From Psychrobacillus glaciei (GTDB lineage Bacteria; Bacillota; Bacilli; Bacillales_A; Planococcaceae): a DNA stretch of 64,000 nt. Shown in pieces: positions 17,600 through 27,400 of this stretch. The notes under the pieces were generated by a model, which was not told the origin of the DNA, searched no databases, and saw nothing but the letters and a program-made list of their open reading frames with translations. Numbering within the stretch: position 1 is the stretch's first letter; the number at the start of each line of letters is the position of its first letter. Location: positions 2,046,001-2,110,000 of the forward strand of contig NZ_CP031223.1 of the NCBI RefSeq assembly GCF_008973485.1, in the 5' to 3' direction. A program made the translations under genes and the position numbers.

Positions 17600-17802
17600 C
17601 GAACAATATTAAAGTGATATGTATGAATATGTATAATAAACTCCTCATAAATCAGCAGGATTTACCCTGTTGGTAGACGCATTTCTGCGAGGAGACAGAT
17701 GAGCCATCCCCGCAGCATTCGCGTCTGTAATGGCTCATCTGTCTCACCCATTCCGCTCTAGTCACTGCCTGTCGCTCCAATCAATAAATTAAGTATTGTT
17801 CG
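17600..17802. repeat. MITE-like palindromic element, copy 1
   Basis: A stretch of about 200 bp bounded by inverted CGAACAATA (17600-17608) and TATTGTTCG (17794-17802). It contains an internal 16-bp perfect inverted repeat, GAGACAGATGAGCCAT (17692-17707) with its complement at 17730-17745. It is GC-richer than its surroundings and has no credible gene. Its reverse complement is clearly related to 34276-34450 (shared GGAGCGACAG and GACAGATGAGCCAT blocks in the same order). Confidence 0.7.
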
Positions 17803-18119
17803 TGTTTTAATATTTAAATGCCATTATTGAAATTAACTCAAGTACAAAAACAACCAAATTTAGCGAACAGAAAGTGGTTGTTTCAAGGGGGAACCTTAGA
17901 AATCAAGCACTTCTTTGTTGATTGGGATGACTTATGTAATAGATCGTTTCTAATGCCATGTATAAATACTATTTTGAAAGCTAAAGAGGGAGAATATTTT
18001 AAAAAGCATTTAAAAAATTTAAACTACAATAATAAATACCCGTTTTAAAAAAGCAGATTTATAAGAATCGTCCCTGCTGTATATAAATATGGTATGAAAA
18101 AAATAACCTCTTGAAAGAA

Positions 18120-18700
18120 TGATCTTTTCTTTTAAGACTAAGAAATTATATCAAATTCTATGCCAGGAACAGGTTGATTTCCAGTGAAAGCGAACTCTTG
18201 TAAGTAAGGCAAGCATCAAGCTGCTTTCTTTGCACCGCTTTAGCCCAAGCTCATGATTTGCTTGCTAACCCCCGAGGAGTCGCCGCTTTTCGCTTCAATC
18301 AACTGTGCAATTAAGAAAGACAATATACTTCGTAGAAATAATGAACTTGTACTTTCCATTGTTTATAAAAAGGGCAAGTGGAACCTTCAAAAACAGTTCG
18401 CATCCATTGATAAAGCAGTGCTGAGCGGACGTAATTGACTCTTCGTCCCCTTTTTAAAAAATAGGAATGGATTTTATCTCACATTATCCAAATCTAGTGC
18501 ATCATTACTTTCCATATTTTAAGAGGGCTGCTCACAAGCATCTGCCACATGATTACTGAAAAAAGTATAGCTGGAAGTGACGCAGTCACTTCCAGCTATA
18601 CAATTCCAACGATAATAGTGTAGCCAATGTTTCGTCCAAAGCACTTTGGAAATAGTAAAGACAAGATGCATTTAATGGACATTTGCATTTCTCTAATTCG
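18120..18700 (+). repeat. Long interspersed element, copy 1
   Basis: Two blocks, about 18160-18475 and 18608-18690, are homologous to the reverse complement of 63300-63740 in the same order. Shared landmarks are ATGCCAGGAACA, GGGCAAGTGGAACCT, GCTGAGCGGACG and ACAAGATGCATTTAA. This copy carries an extra segment of about 100 bp (about 18195-18295, GC-rich, including GAGGAGTCGCCGCTTTTCGC) absent from the 63-kb copy. No intact gene: reading frames are short and interrupted in one copy or the other. Confidence 0.7.
18565..18601. repeat. Perfect 17-bp stem hairpin
   Basis: GTATAGCTGGAAGTGAC and its exact complement are separated by GCA. There is no T run on either side, so it is not an intrinsic terminator. 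It lies between the two shared blocks of the long element. The rest of 17490-18974 holds no supportable gene. Confidence 0.8.
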
Positions 18701-18850
18701 GACTAGATTGCTGTAAATTCTCACGCCAATTTTTTTATAGATTGAGTTTATAGAATAACTTCTATTCTATTAATATAGGAGTAATTGGTTTTACCAGCTC
18801 TTCTAAATACGATTGATAATTATTTTCACTAGATTTATTAACAATAAATA

Positions 18851-18865
18851 TATTATGTAAACTAA
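18851..18865 (+). repeat. 15-bp direct repeat, copy 2
   Basis: A second exact copy of TATTATGTAAACTAA, at the far side of the repeat island and about 110 bases before the RimJ/RimL-type acetyltransferase gene. Confidence 0.7.
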
Positions 18866-18974
18866 CTACTTGTTTCATTTATTAGAGTATTTGTTATAAT
18901 ATAAGAATGTTGCATGAATACATAGATTTATTTGGGATTTTAACTAAAAAACTACAAAAATGGGGTTGGTTATT

Positions 18975-19529
18975 ATGTTTACATACCATATTGATGGTAA
19001 AACAAAGTTAAAAATGCTCGATTTACGGGACACTGAACATTTGTTCGGTTTGACGATTCATTCAAGCGAAACCTTGAGAGAATGGCTACCATTTATCGAT
19101 TACACTAGGTCTATTGCAGACACACAAGGATTTATCCAATCAACGATGAAACAATTTAGTGAAAATAATGGATTTCAAGCAGGTATTTGGTATGAAGATA
19201 AAATTGCTGGCGTTATAGGTTTTCATCAAATCAACTGGAGCAATAAATCGACAAGTATTGGGTACTGGCTTGGAAATGACTATGTAGGTTTAGGATTAAT
19301 GACGAAATCTGTCAAAGCTTTTGTGGATTATGCGATTAATGATTTGAAATTGAACAGAGTAGAGATACGTGCAGCTGTAGAAAATAAAAAAAGTAGAGCG
19401 ATTCCAGAAAGACTAAATTTCACAGAAGAAGGTTGTGTACGAGAAGCTGAGTGGTTATATGACCATTATGTAGATCATGTTGTTTATGGAATGCTAGCTA
19501 GCGAGTGGAATAATAAATTAGATAAATAA
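18975..19529 (+). CDS. RimJ/RimL-type GNAT acetyltransferase (YdaF-like)
   Basis: A 184-residue GNAT of the ribosomal-protein-serine acetyltransferase class. Features are IGYWLGNDYVGLGLMTKSV (acetyl-CoA loop with GxGLMT) and LNRVEIRAAVENKKSRAIPERLNFTEEG, as in B. subtilis YdaF (183 residues). Start at 18975 chosen because GGGGTTGG sits just upstream; the ATG at 18960 precedes it. The true substrate is unknown. A TTATAAT box near 18894 could be its promoter. Confidence 0.85.
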   Translation: MFTYHIDGKTKLKMLDLRDTEHLFGLTIHSSETLREWLPFIDYTRSIADTQGFIQSTMKQFSENNGFQAGIWYEDKIAGVIGFHQINWSNKSTSIGYWLGNDYVGLGLMTKSVKAFVDYAINDLKLNRVEIRAAVENKKSRAIPERLNFTEEGCVREAEWLYDHYVDHVVYGMLASEWNNKLDK

Positions 19530-19583
19530 CATAACATTATACGAGAATTCAGATCGACCAATTCAGTATTGAGGAGGAAAATG

Positions 19584-20036
19584 ATGACTAATACAACGTT
19601 TGTTTATGAAATCTACATTGTCACAACACAAAATAAGCTTTGGGAAGCTCTAACTACCAACGATTTTATAAAAAAATATTGGTTTGATTTGCAAGTTCAA
19701 ACTGATTGGCAGGTAGGATCAATAGTTTCCTTTTTAGATAGGAATGGAAAGGTTACAGACCAAGGGAAAGTATTAATAAATGAGCCATATCATCTACTTT
19801 CATATACTTTTCAATGGTTGGAAGACAAAACAGTACGTGAACGCCCAACAAGGGTATCCTTTGAACTAAAACCGATAAATTCGACAGTAAAATTAACACT
19901 CAAGCATTTGGATCTATTACCAACAGATTTTGTTGAAGAAAACGATGGATTTAAGGGTTATAATAATGGCTGGCCAATGATTTTGAGCAATTTGAAAAGC
20001 CTGCTTGAAACTGGAGATACCTTGACAATAGAATAA
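19584..20036 (+). CDS. SRPBCC/AHSA1-domain protein
   Basis: A protein of about 150 residues of the START/Bet v1-like fold, AHSA1 branch. Features are the N-terminal YEIYIVTTQNKLWEALTTNDFIKKYW, central GSIVSFLDRNGKVTDQGKVL, and a C-terminal LSNLKSLLETG helix. The family binds hydrophobic ligands or acts in stress; bacterial members have unknown roles. GAGGAGG precedes two adjacent ATGs (19581 and 19584); spacing favours the second. It follows the GNAT gene by 54 bases, so cotranscription is possible. Confidence 0.82.
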   Translation: MTNTTFVYEIYIVTTQNKLWEALTTNDFIKKYWFDLQVQTDWQVGSIVSFLDRNGKVTDQGKVLINEPYHLLSYTFQWLEDKTVRERPTRVSFELKPINSTVKLTLKHLDLLPTDFVEENDGFKGYNNGWPMILSNLKSLLETGDTLTIE

Positions 20037-20063
20037 ATGGAAGAAAACGTTGAATTAATAAAA

Positions 20064-20092
20064 CCCTGGTTTGTAGAGAACCAGGGTATTCA
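20064..20092. terminator. Bidirectional hairpin terminator
   Basis: ACCCTGGTT pairs with AACCAGGGT over a 7-base loop. The minus-strand reading ends in TTTTATT, and the plus-strand tail is weaker. It lies between two convergent genes. Confidence 0.65.
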
Positions 20093-20113
20093 TTATTGAG
20101 ATAGATAAAGGGT

Positions 20114-20932
20114 TCAATCATACGTATAGTAATCTTGGGCATGTACCACTTGGAATCCGATAGACTCATAAAGACCTAGTGCATGTGCATTTAAAGTTTC
20201 TACCTCCAAATGAACAGAGTGGCCCGATTCAGACTGCTCCTTAACTACTCTTTTCAATACTTTTCTACCAATACCTTTTCCCTGATGTGTCGGTAAGATG
20301 GAAAATCCATAAATCCATGCTTCTCCATTTTCTCGTTTCACACGGATTTTCCCAACTGTTTCTTTGTTCACGTCAATCATGAACATATCAGTATCCTCAT
20401 CGCCATCAATTCGACTTTCCATTGCTAGAGCATCTTCTTTAGTCAAACCGAACGCTTCAACAGACAAACGTACACGCATGTCTAAATCCGCAATACTTGC
20501 TTGTCGAAGTGTAAAACCCTCTACTTCATCTAGCTGCTTTTCTTTCCACTTCATTTGATGTTCGGAAAATCCATAGATAGCTCCATTTTTAGTTAAAAAT
20601 GCTTTCGCTTCAGTAGAACTTGCTGGTGCATTTAACAAAATTCGTTTAAAACCCTTTTGTTTTGCCGTAGCCATTCCTTGTTGGAATAATCGGGTGAAAT
20701 GACCCTTTCGTCGTTCCTTTGGATTCACCATTCCACATACTTCCACCGTAGAACCAAAAGCATATAAACCTAAAAAGGAAATAAGTTCTTCGTTTTCATA
20801 ATGTAGAAAATCGAGTTGATCTGTCTCTCTATTCCGAAGCATTTCCCAGTTTAGTTTTAAATGAATATGATCAAATGCTTCACATTCCTTTTGTAACGTT
20901 TCAATATCTAGTAATTGTTTTGATGTTAACAT
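20114..20932 (-). CDS. Two-domain GNAT acetyltransferase
   Basis: A 272-residue protein. The N-terminal half (to about 130) is GNAT-like with PKERRKGHFTRLFQQG. The C-terminal half is a canonical GNAT with THQGKGIGRKVL and LNAHALGLYESIGFQ. The start is the ATG at 20932, preceded by GGAGAAATAC; the frame runs upstream to 21016 without a ribosome-binding site. Tandem GNATs of this size include YkwB-like and mycothiol-synthase-like proteins; the acceptor is unknown. It is convergent with the AHSA1 gene. Confidence 0.82.
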   Translation of the reverse strand: MLTSKQLLDIETLQKECEAFDHIHLKLNWEMLRNRETDQLDFLHYENEELISFLGLYAFGSTVEVCGMVNPKERRKGHFTRLFQQGMATAKQKGFKRILLNAPASSTEAKAFLTKNGAIYGFSEHQMKWKEKQLDEVEGFTLRQASIADLDMRVRLSVEAFGLTKEDALAMESRIDGDEDTDMFMIDVNKETVGKIRVKRENGEAWIYGFSILPTHQGKGIGRKVLKRVVKEQSESGHSVHLEVETLNAHALGLYESIGFQVVHAQDYYTYD

Positions 20933-21113
20933 GTATTTCTCCTTTATTAATAGTTTAGTTGGGGTGTTCCTTTTGTAAATAAAATATGAATATTCCCTAT
21001 TATAACACTTCATCAAAATGTTGCAGAAATACTAGTTAATATTAATGAAGCACAATCTATAATTGTTCATATATAAGTAGAGGACACAAATGTATAAATG
21101 GTTTTATACTGGA

Positions 21114-21145
21114 TGGAGAAGTGTCTCCAAGTATTCTGTATAATG
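21114..21145 (+). promoter_or_regulatory. Putative Wadjet operon promoter with overlapping dyad
   Basis: TATAAT lies at 21140-21145, about 30 bases before the jetD start. The -35 position is poor. A dyad, TGGAGA-agtg-TCTCCA (21114-21129), overlaps the -35/spacer region and could be a repressor site. Confidence 0.45.
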
Positions 21146-21173
21146 GAAGAAAGTATTTGAATTGGGAGTGTGA

Positions 21174-22205
21174 ATGATGAAAGAGGCATTAAAACAGTTA
21201 GCAGTACGAAAGAAAATGACAATCTCGTTAGATGAGCTAACTGCATTATTCTATGAAGAAGGACAAACATATGAGTCAATAGCTACGCTGATTTTGAATT
21301 TTGAAAATGATCATGTTCTACAGCCAGTAAGAGCTTCTGGACGAACAACTCGCACTCCAAGTGTTGCTTACAATTATCGAATTATGAAAGCTACTATAAA
21401 AGAAGCTAGCCATGGGGAGCTACATCAGTATAATCAGCACTTTCATGAATCTATACGATTAGATATGTATTACAAGCTACCTGCTGAGACTTTCCACCAA
21501 GACCTACCTTTTTTACAACTTATCCATAGTTATATAGAGAAGAATGGTTTACCCAAAGAAGATGTTCCTGCTCCTGAGCGTAGTGCAGAAGTCGTTGGAA
21601 ATGAAAAATGGATCGACGAACAAGGTGGAAAAGTATTACTAGAGCGAGTGCAGCTTTGGGAACACTTAAAAATCATTCCAGTTTCCGATCCGCTAATGAT
21701 GGCTGTTAATCCGAAGATGCTACAGAGATCAGGACAAGTCCATCTCATAGTTGAAAATAAGACGACTTATCAAGCGCTGTTGCCGGTATTACCGGAAAGC
21801 CTTTTCTCTTCTCTAATTTACGGCTGTGGCAATAAAATCGTCAAAAGCATTGAACAATTTGACTGGCAATTGCCAATGATTGGCGTAGAACATAGCTTTT
21901 TCTATTTTGGTGATATTGACAGATCTGGTTTAACTATTTGGCATTCTTTAAATAAAAAACAGCGAACAAAACTAGCCACTCCATTTTACGAAGCTTGCTT
22001 CAAAAAAGCACCTTTCCAAGGAAAGGGCAATCAGCGAAAAGACGTCGAGGCTATAAAGGCTTTCATAGCAGAATTTTCAGAAGGACATGAGATTGAAAAG
22101 TTACTAGATGAAGGATTTTATTATCCTCAGGAAATACTTAACTCTGTAGAACTTGGGGCGATTTGGAGGGAATGGTCATGGAAAATCATGAATGGGAAGG
22201 ACTGA
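21174..22205 (+). CDS. jetD: Wadjet nuclease subunit JetD
   Basis: A 343-residue protein with an N-terminal winged-helix-like region and a C-terminal Toprim-like DUF2220 (JetD) domain. The candidate catalytic acidic residues are the Glu in HLIVENKTTY (near residue 192) and the DxD in FGDIDRSGL (near 246). In Wadjet systems JetD is the Toprim endonuclease that cuts closed circular plasmid DNA after the SMC complex extrudes it. First gene of a four-gene operon whose reading frames all overlap. GGGAG ribosome-binding site with two adjacent ATGs (21174/21177). Confidence 0.85.
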   Translation: MMKEALKQLAVRKKMTISLDELTALFYEEGQTYESIATLILNFENDHVLQPVRASGRTTRTPSVAYNYRIMKATIKEASHGELHQYNQHFHESIRLDMYYKLPAETFHQDLPFLQLIHSYIEKNGLPKEDVPAPERSAEVVGNEKWIDEQGGKVLLERVQLWEHLKIIPVSDPLMMAVNPKMLQRSGQVHLIVENKTTYQALLPVLPESLFSSLIYGCGNKIVKSIEQFDWQLPMIGVEHSFFYFGDIDRSGLTIWHSLNKKQRTKLATPFYEACFKKAPFQGKGNQRKDVEAIKAFIAEFSEGHEIEKLLDEGFYYPQEILNSVELGAIWREWSWKIMNGKD

Positions 22206-23698
22206 CAGATGGCTATAAAGAACGAATGCGTCGTCTAGCTCTTTTTGATTCGTTATATGAGCTACAACGTAAACAGAAAAAAGATGTTAATGGGTTTACC
22301 ATTGATATGCAGGGACTTGGATTACTCACACTGCTTTTTTTCTTTGAACATAAATTATTACGAAATAATAAGGCAGGAAATATTGAACTGGCAGCCTATC
22401 TCTCTCATATTACAAGGCAAAAACACGAACTATCACCAGGCCAAGAGGAGCTACTTTCTAAAGAGCTCATTGAAGCATTTCGTCCACCTGATGGGAAAAA
22501 ACGTGCATATGTATTTTACAACTGGGAAACAGGACTAGACGAAACGATTACTTACTCCATTTTGAAAGATAATAATTTTGATGCATCTTCTGGTCGACAA
22601 TTTTACACATTAGATGAGGATGGTTTAGAACTAATTTTTGCTACGAAGGAGTTTTATAGCGAATACCAGTTATCCATTAACCAGCTTATGATACGCAAGC
22701 AACTTGAAAAAGGCGAGTATGGCAGTGCACTTAGGCAAATTAATGAAATGCGCATTAATGTGGAGACACTTCGGGAAAGAATGATGAAGCTAAAACATGA
22801 AGTATTACGAAATATTGTTTCAGAAGATACATTCGAGCGATACAAAAAATTATTAGAAGATATCCGCTTTCGTTTGACTCGTGAGAATGAAGAATTCGTT
22901 GAACTTGAAAGCTTTGTTCATGAAACTCGAATTAGACTTTTCGAAGAGGATTACCATTTGGAGCAGCCGAAAGCGTATAGCTACATTCTCTCTATAACAA
23001 AAGAAATGGAAAGTGTACATAATGAACACTCGAGACTATTAACCGAAAGTCAAATCCTTATTAATGATACACTCGTTGCAGCACAGCAGTCTCTCTATTA
23101 TCTGGGGGTAGAAGCATTCAATTTTAAACAAGACATATTATTGCCCATTGTTTCAAAGCCCCTGCCTCTTGAAACAATGAAAGGGGTTTTGCATCCTTTC
23201 TTCAAGCTACCACAAGCACAGCTATGGTCACCACTAAGCGTATTGCAAGAACAGAATTTCCGAGAGGAGCGGGAAGAAACAGTTGATGATGCTTTTATGC
23301 AGTTAGACGACGAACTTGTTAATAGCGCCGAACAGCAATTGTTGAAAGAACATTTTAACACCTACTTGGAAGTATTGCTTGAACTGATAGATGATGGGGT
23401 ATCAACACTTTATGAAATTATCGAACGGATGCGTGGAACTGAAAAAGAAGCCTTTTTTCTTCAGAGCACATTTTATCATTTTTTATTATATATTCATCAG
23501 CGTTCGCCTATTCGGTATGATGTGGAAGATAAGGAAGATGAACAAATCAAAAACACATTTTACGAAGCATTTAAACTACTTGGTACAAGTGAAATGAAAA
23601 TTGTTGAGTTAAAGGAAACAATCGATGTAACTAAACGATATTCGATTCAAAATATGTCATTTACTTTAAGCAAGGAGGTAGAATTGGATGCATTATAG
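22178..23698 (+). CDS. jetA: Wadjet kleisin-like subunit JetA
   Basis: A 506-residue, largely helical protein. The N-terminal region (MQGLGLLTLLFFFEHKLL) looks like a winged-helix dimerisation part, the centre has long charged helices (about residues 160-300), and the C-terminus is again helical. The position between JetD and the DUF6063-like JetB, and the size, match the JetA/MksF kleisin. GGAGGG gives the ATG at 22178, which overlaps the jetD end by 28 bases, so the genes are probably translationally coupled. Confidence 0.75.
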   Translation: MENHEWEGLTDGYKERMRRLALFDSLYELQRKQKKDVNGFTIDMQGLGLLTLLFFFEHKLLRNNKAGNIELAAYLSHITRQKHELSPGQEELLSKELIEAFRPPDGKKRAYVFYNWETGLDETITYSILKDNNFDASSGRQFYTLDEDGLELIFATKEFYSEYQLSINQLMIRKQLEKGEYGSALRQINEMRINVETLRERMMKLKHEVLRNIVSEDTFERYKKLLEDIRFRLTRENEEFVELESFVHETRIRLFEEDYHLEQPKAYSYILSITKEMESVHNEHSRLLTESQILINDTLVAAQQSLYYLGVEAFNFKQDILLPIVSKPLPLETMKGVLHPFFKLPQAQLWSPLSVLQEQNFREEREETVDDAFMQLDDELVNSAEQQLLKEHFNTYLEVLLELIDDGVSTLYEIIERMRGTEKEAFFLQSTFYHFLLYIHQRSPIRYDVEDKEDEQIKNTFYEAFKLLGTSEMKIVELKETIDVTKRYSIQNMSFTLSKEVELDAL

Positions 23699-24431
23699 TG
23701 AAGAAAAAGTGATTATGGCATTTCAAGCGTTCCGTGAACTTGCGCGTGACGGGATTGTAGGAACTGAGTGGTCAACTGTATATAAAGCAGATGACGATGT
23801 TCGAGATTTGCTCGATTTATTCGCAAAAGAAATGGCATGCGTTAATGTACCAGTGGGCAGTAGTTTATATTTGATTCCTGAAACAAAGATGTCTCCATTC
23901 CATGTGAATAACGACTATCTGAAGAAAAACTACTTGAGGGCTGGAGCAGTGAATGCAGATATTTACTTAATGTATTTTTCAACGCTCATTTTGTTCGGTT
24001 ATTTTTATGATAGCTATCAAACGAAAGAAGCAACGCGCGATTTTATCGGAATAGAAGAATGGGTTCGTGAAGTGCACGACAAAATTCAGTCGCTAAAAGA
24101 GCATGATGAAGAAACATTAAAAAAAGAAGAGCTAGCGTTTTCTTATAACTGGACGCAAATCATTTCTAAGTGGGATGACATGAATGATGTAAGAGAAAGT
24201 GCAAAGAGACAATCAGGAAATACGATTAGTAGGTTAAGTTTTTTAGATGGAGTAAAACGATTTTTACTTGATCAAGAGTTAGTTCGGGAACTTGGGAATC
24301 AGGAAATTACCTTAACGGAAAAAGCGAAAATAATTATCCAAAAATACTTTATGGACTTGGATTATAATAAAGGTATTTTTGAATTCATTTACAGAACAGA
24401 GCAGGGGGAGAATCATGCCGGCAATAAGTAA
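23688..24431 (+). CDS. jetB: Wadjet kite-like subunit JetB
   Basis: A 247-residue protein resembling DUF6063 and the MksE/JetB KITE proteins. It has two predicted winged-helix segments: an N-terminal one around VIMAFQAFRELARDGIV and a C-terminal one around RLSFLDGVKRFLLDQELV, ending in LTEKAKIIIQKYFMD. KITE subunits bridge kleisin and DNA. It overlaps jetA by 11 and jetC by 17 bases. AAGGAGG ribosome-binding site. Confidence 0.75.
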   Translation: MHYSEEKVIMAFQAFRELARDGIVGTEWSTVYKADDDVRDLLDLFAKEMACVNVPVGSSLYLIPETKMSPFHVNNDYLKKNYLRAGAVNADIYLMYFSTLILFGYFYDSYQTKEATRDFIGIEEWVREVHDKIQSLKEHDEETLKKEELAFSYNWTQIISKWDDMNDVRESAKRQSGNTISRLSFLDGVKRFLLDQELVRELGNQEITLTEKAKIIIQKYFMDLDYNKGIFEFIYRTEQGENHAGNK

Positions 24432-27400
24432 AATACGATTTACAAATGTTGTGTATGAGGACGGTCAGAAACGTTATAATGACGATTTGTTCCGTTTCGA
24501 AGGATTTAATGGAGCAGTTGTGCTGGAAAACGGTGGGGGAAAGACTGTTTTTATACAAACCTTATTGCAAGCAGTTATCCCGCATACCGAACTAGGAGAA
24601 CGTAAAATACGGGACACGCTTAAGCTAGAGGGCCCTGCACATATTGCTATAGAGTGGATTATTTCTGAGAAACCTCGTCGGTATGTAATGACTGCAGTGA
24701 GTTTATTCTTGATTGATAACAAAGTAGATTCATTTCGATATGTGTATGAATATGGAGCAAATGATTCAGATGGAATAGAATACATACCTTTCGTAAGCAA
24801 TGAAGGAAAACGAGCTGCGGAAAAGTATGAAATCCAAGAGTATTATGCAAGAAAAACGCAGCATTCGCCACTTGCTAAGGCATTTGGAACAATAAAATCT
24901 TATCGTCACTTTTTGGAAGAGCAGTACCATATTATTTCAGATGAATGGGATAGTATCGTGAAAATCAATAAAAACGAAGGCGGTATTGAAGCCTTTTTTG
25001 ATGAATGTAAAATTGAAAAGCATTTATATGATCGGCTTATAATTCCCACGATTGAAGCATCTATCACTGGGTTTGACTCGGGGACATTTGCCGACACGTT
25101 TGAAGAGCAGCAAAAAAGCTTTAAATTGTATAAAGAGCTACGAGCACAAATTGCAGAGTACCAGTCTATTGAAGAAGAACTGACTGCATTCGTAAGGGTG
25201 AATGAAATACTGTATACAAATACACAGGAATATAAGGAACGTAAAGCTGATGCGAAAGGAATTTCTGTATTAGCATATAAGCAAAAAGAACAAGTGGAGC
25301 GGGAATTAGAACTTCTTCAGCAATCCATGAATAATCTTGAATTTGTACAAGCACAACATGGAATAAAGATGGACTCCTATACGATTGGCTTGAAAGAGGA
25401 AGAACTTGCTACGGTAAACAGGCATTTGAATGAGCTTCTAACAGAGAGTGATCGAATACGTTCTGCACTATACCAGTTAGAAAAGAATTATTACTCTTTA
25501 CAGCTTTCCAAACAACATTCCATCATAAAGAAACAAATAGAGTTAACTACGTATTACAAAGAAGAAATGGACCGACTTGATGAAGATTCAGATGCAGTAG
25601 ACTTTGCTGCAGAATTATCGGCGATTCATCAACAGATGAAAGGGCACTTTATTGAACAGCAAGAGAAGCTAGAAAAAGAGCATCAAGGGCTAAAGTATGA
25701 ATCAAATCCAATTGAAGAGGCATTATTAACTTGTGAAAAAGAAGAAGAAGCACTTAATAGTAATAGGAAAATCCTTGAAAAGGAACAAATCGAAAGAACG
25801 ACACATATGGAGTTCTTAGAACAATCCATGCGTAAAATTCGTCACTCCATTCTTTCTAATGTGGACCAAGAATTGATTTCAACACGGTTACCTGAATGGA
25901 TACTGAAACATGCTCAGTTAGATGAATCTATTGTTTCAACGCAAAATGAAGTGAAAAAGTCTCGTGAAACTCTTTTAGACTTGCGGATAAAAAAAGAAGA
26001 ACTTCAGGAAAAAAATAAAAAAGATTCTATTAACCAAGCAAACTTAGAATTGAAACTTTCTCAAATGAAAGAAGCTCATTTAGCACAAAAAGAAAAGTTA
26101 GCAAATCTAAGCTTTATTTTTAGTAGAAAAGATTCGTTATATATGACGCAAAGTTCAACAGAACAAGAGTTGTTACGAACAATTGGACGTTTAAAAGATG
26201 AAAAAGAAGATAAGCTCACGCTTGAACGACTTGCATTCCGTTTTATCGATGATTATGGGTCACAGGACGTATTTTTTGCAGATCCGTATTTAGAGAAACA
26301 ATTGATCAATTGGTCAAATAGCATCGGATTAATCGATACTGGTATTCGCTACTTAAATCGACTTGGTTTACCAATGAAGGAGCAGCTTTCAAAGTTTCCT
26401 AGCTGGCCAGTGACGCTCATTACGACAGAAGATAAAAAGCAGGCACTGATAGACCGAGTAACAAATATTCAAAGACATTTACTTCATCCAATACATGTAA
26501 TTGATTTACAAGAAGCGAAATTAATGACAGAAAGAGGGACTGAAGAATCGTCTCAAGTCATATTACCTTTGCACTGGCAAGGTAATATGCAAGAGTCCTC
26601 CTTCGCCGAATGGAAAGACTCTCTTCGTACAGAAGCAAAAAAAGTAAAAGAAGAGCGACAAGAAGTAGAAGAACTACTTCGAATTTGGGAATCAGCTTTC
26701 GGTTCACTCAAGCAATTTTTTGAAGATTATCCTTATGAAAGGGTAAAGGAAATCGAAGATCTAGAGCGTACTATAAAGGAACAGATACGTGAATCTGAGC
26801 GTGTTTATACACGTTTACAAAGTGAGATTTCTGAATTAGAAAATAGATTAGTTGTGACTGAACGCCAGATTTCGGACAAGAAGGAAGAACTTGCCGGTTT
26901 AGCGTACAAAATTACCGAAGGGCGTAAACATGAAAATGAAGCAAAAGAAGTACTTCGTTTGAGAGAAAGTCTGGAAAGCATTCGACTGGAGCTTATCAAT
27001 CTAGTTGACGCAGCTAGACAATTACAAAATCGAAAAGCTTCTTTTGGAGAAGAAAAAGAAATTCTTCGTGAAAAAATGGCTTCAAATCGAACAAATTTGG
27101 ATTGGTTAACTAGAGATGAATTTTATCAATTAGTACAAAATGAAACTCCTGTTTTTTCCGAGAATTCACTTGCGTTATTAAAATCTAAAGCAGAAAATGT
27201 ACGATTTGCTCTGCATAAAATTTCAAGTTCTCGTGGTGAATGGGAAACGAAAATGAACAATGCTACGGAAAGAAAAAAAGATGCAGAGCAAGTTATATCT
27301 AGCATACAGGATGACTGGTCTGATTTTGACGAACATCTTCACTTTCCTAGTAATGGAGATTTACAAATGGAAAAATTACGTAATCGAATTCGAAATGAAA

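Noticed and set aside
17818-18048. 76-codon open frame in the repeat island
   Set aside because: No ribosome-binding site, it starts 15 bases after the end of a MITE-like element, and the translation shows no recognisable domain.
18253-18438. 61-codon open frame inside the long repeat
   Set aside because: The corresponding frame in the 63-kb copy has several stops and there is no ribosome-binding site. Part of it may descend from a dead gene.
16533-18974. Possible prophage or integrative element beginning at the tyrosine recombinase
   Set aside because: No phage, excisionase, relaxase or replication genes follow, and the recombinase is of the chromosomal Xer-like type. Only repeats and 15-mers are present.
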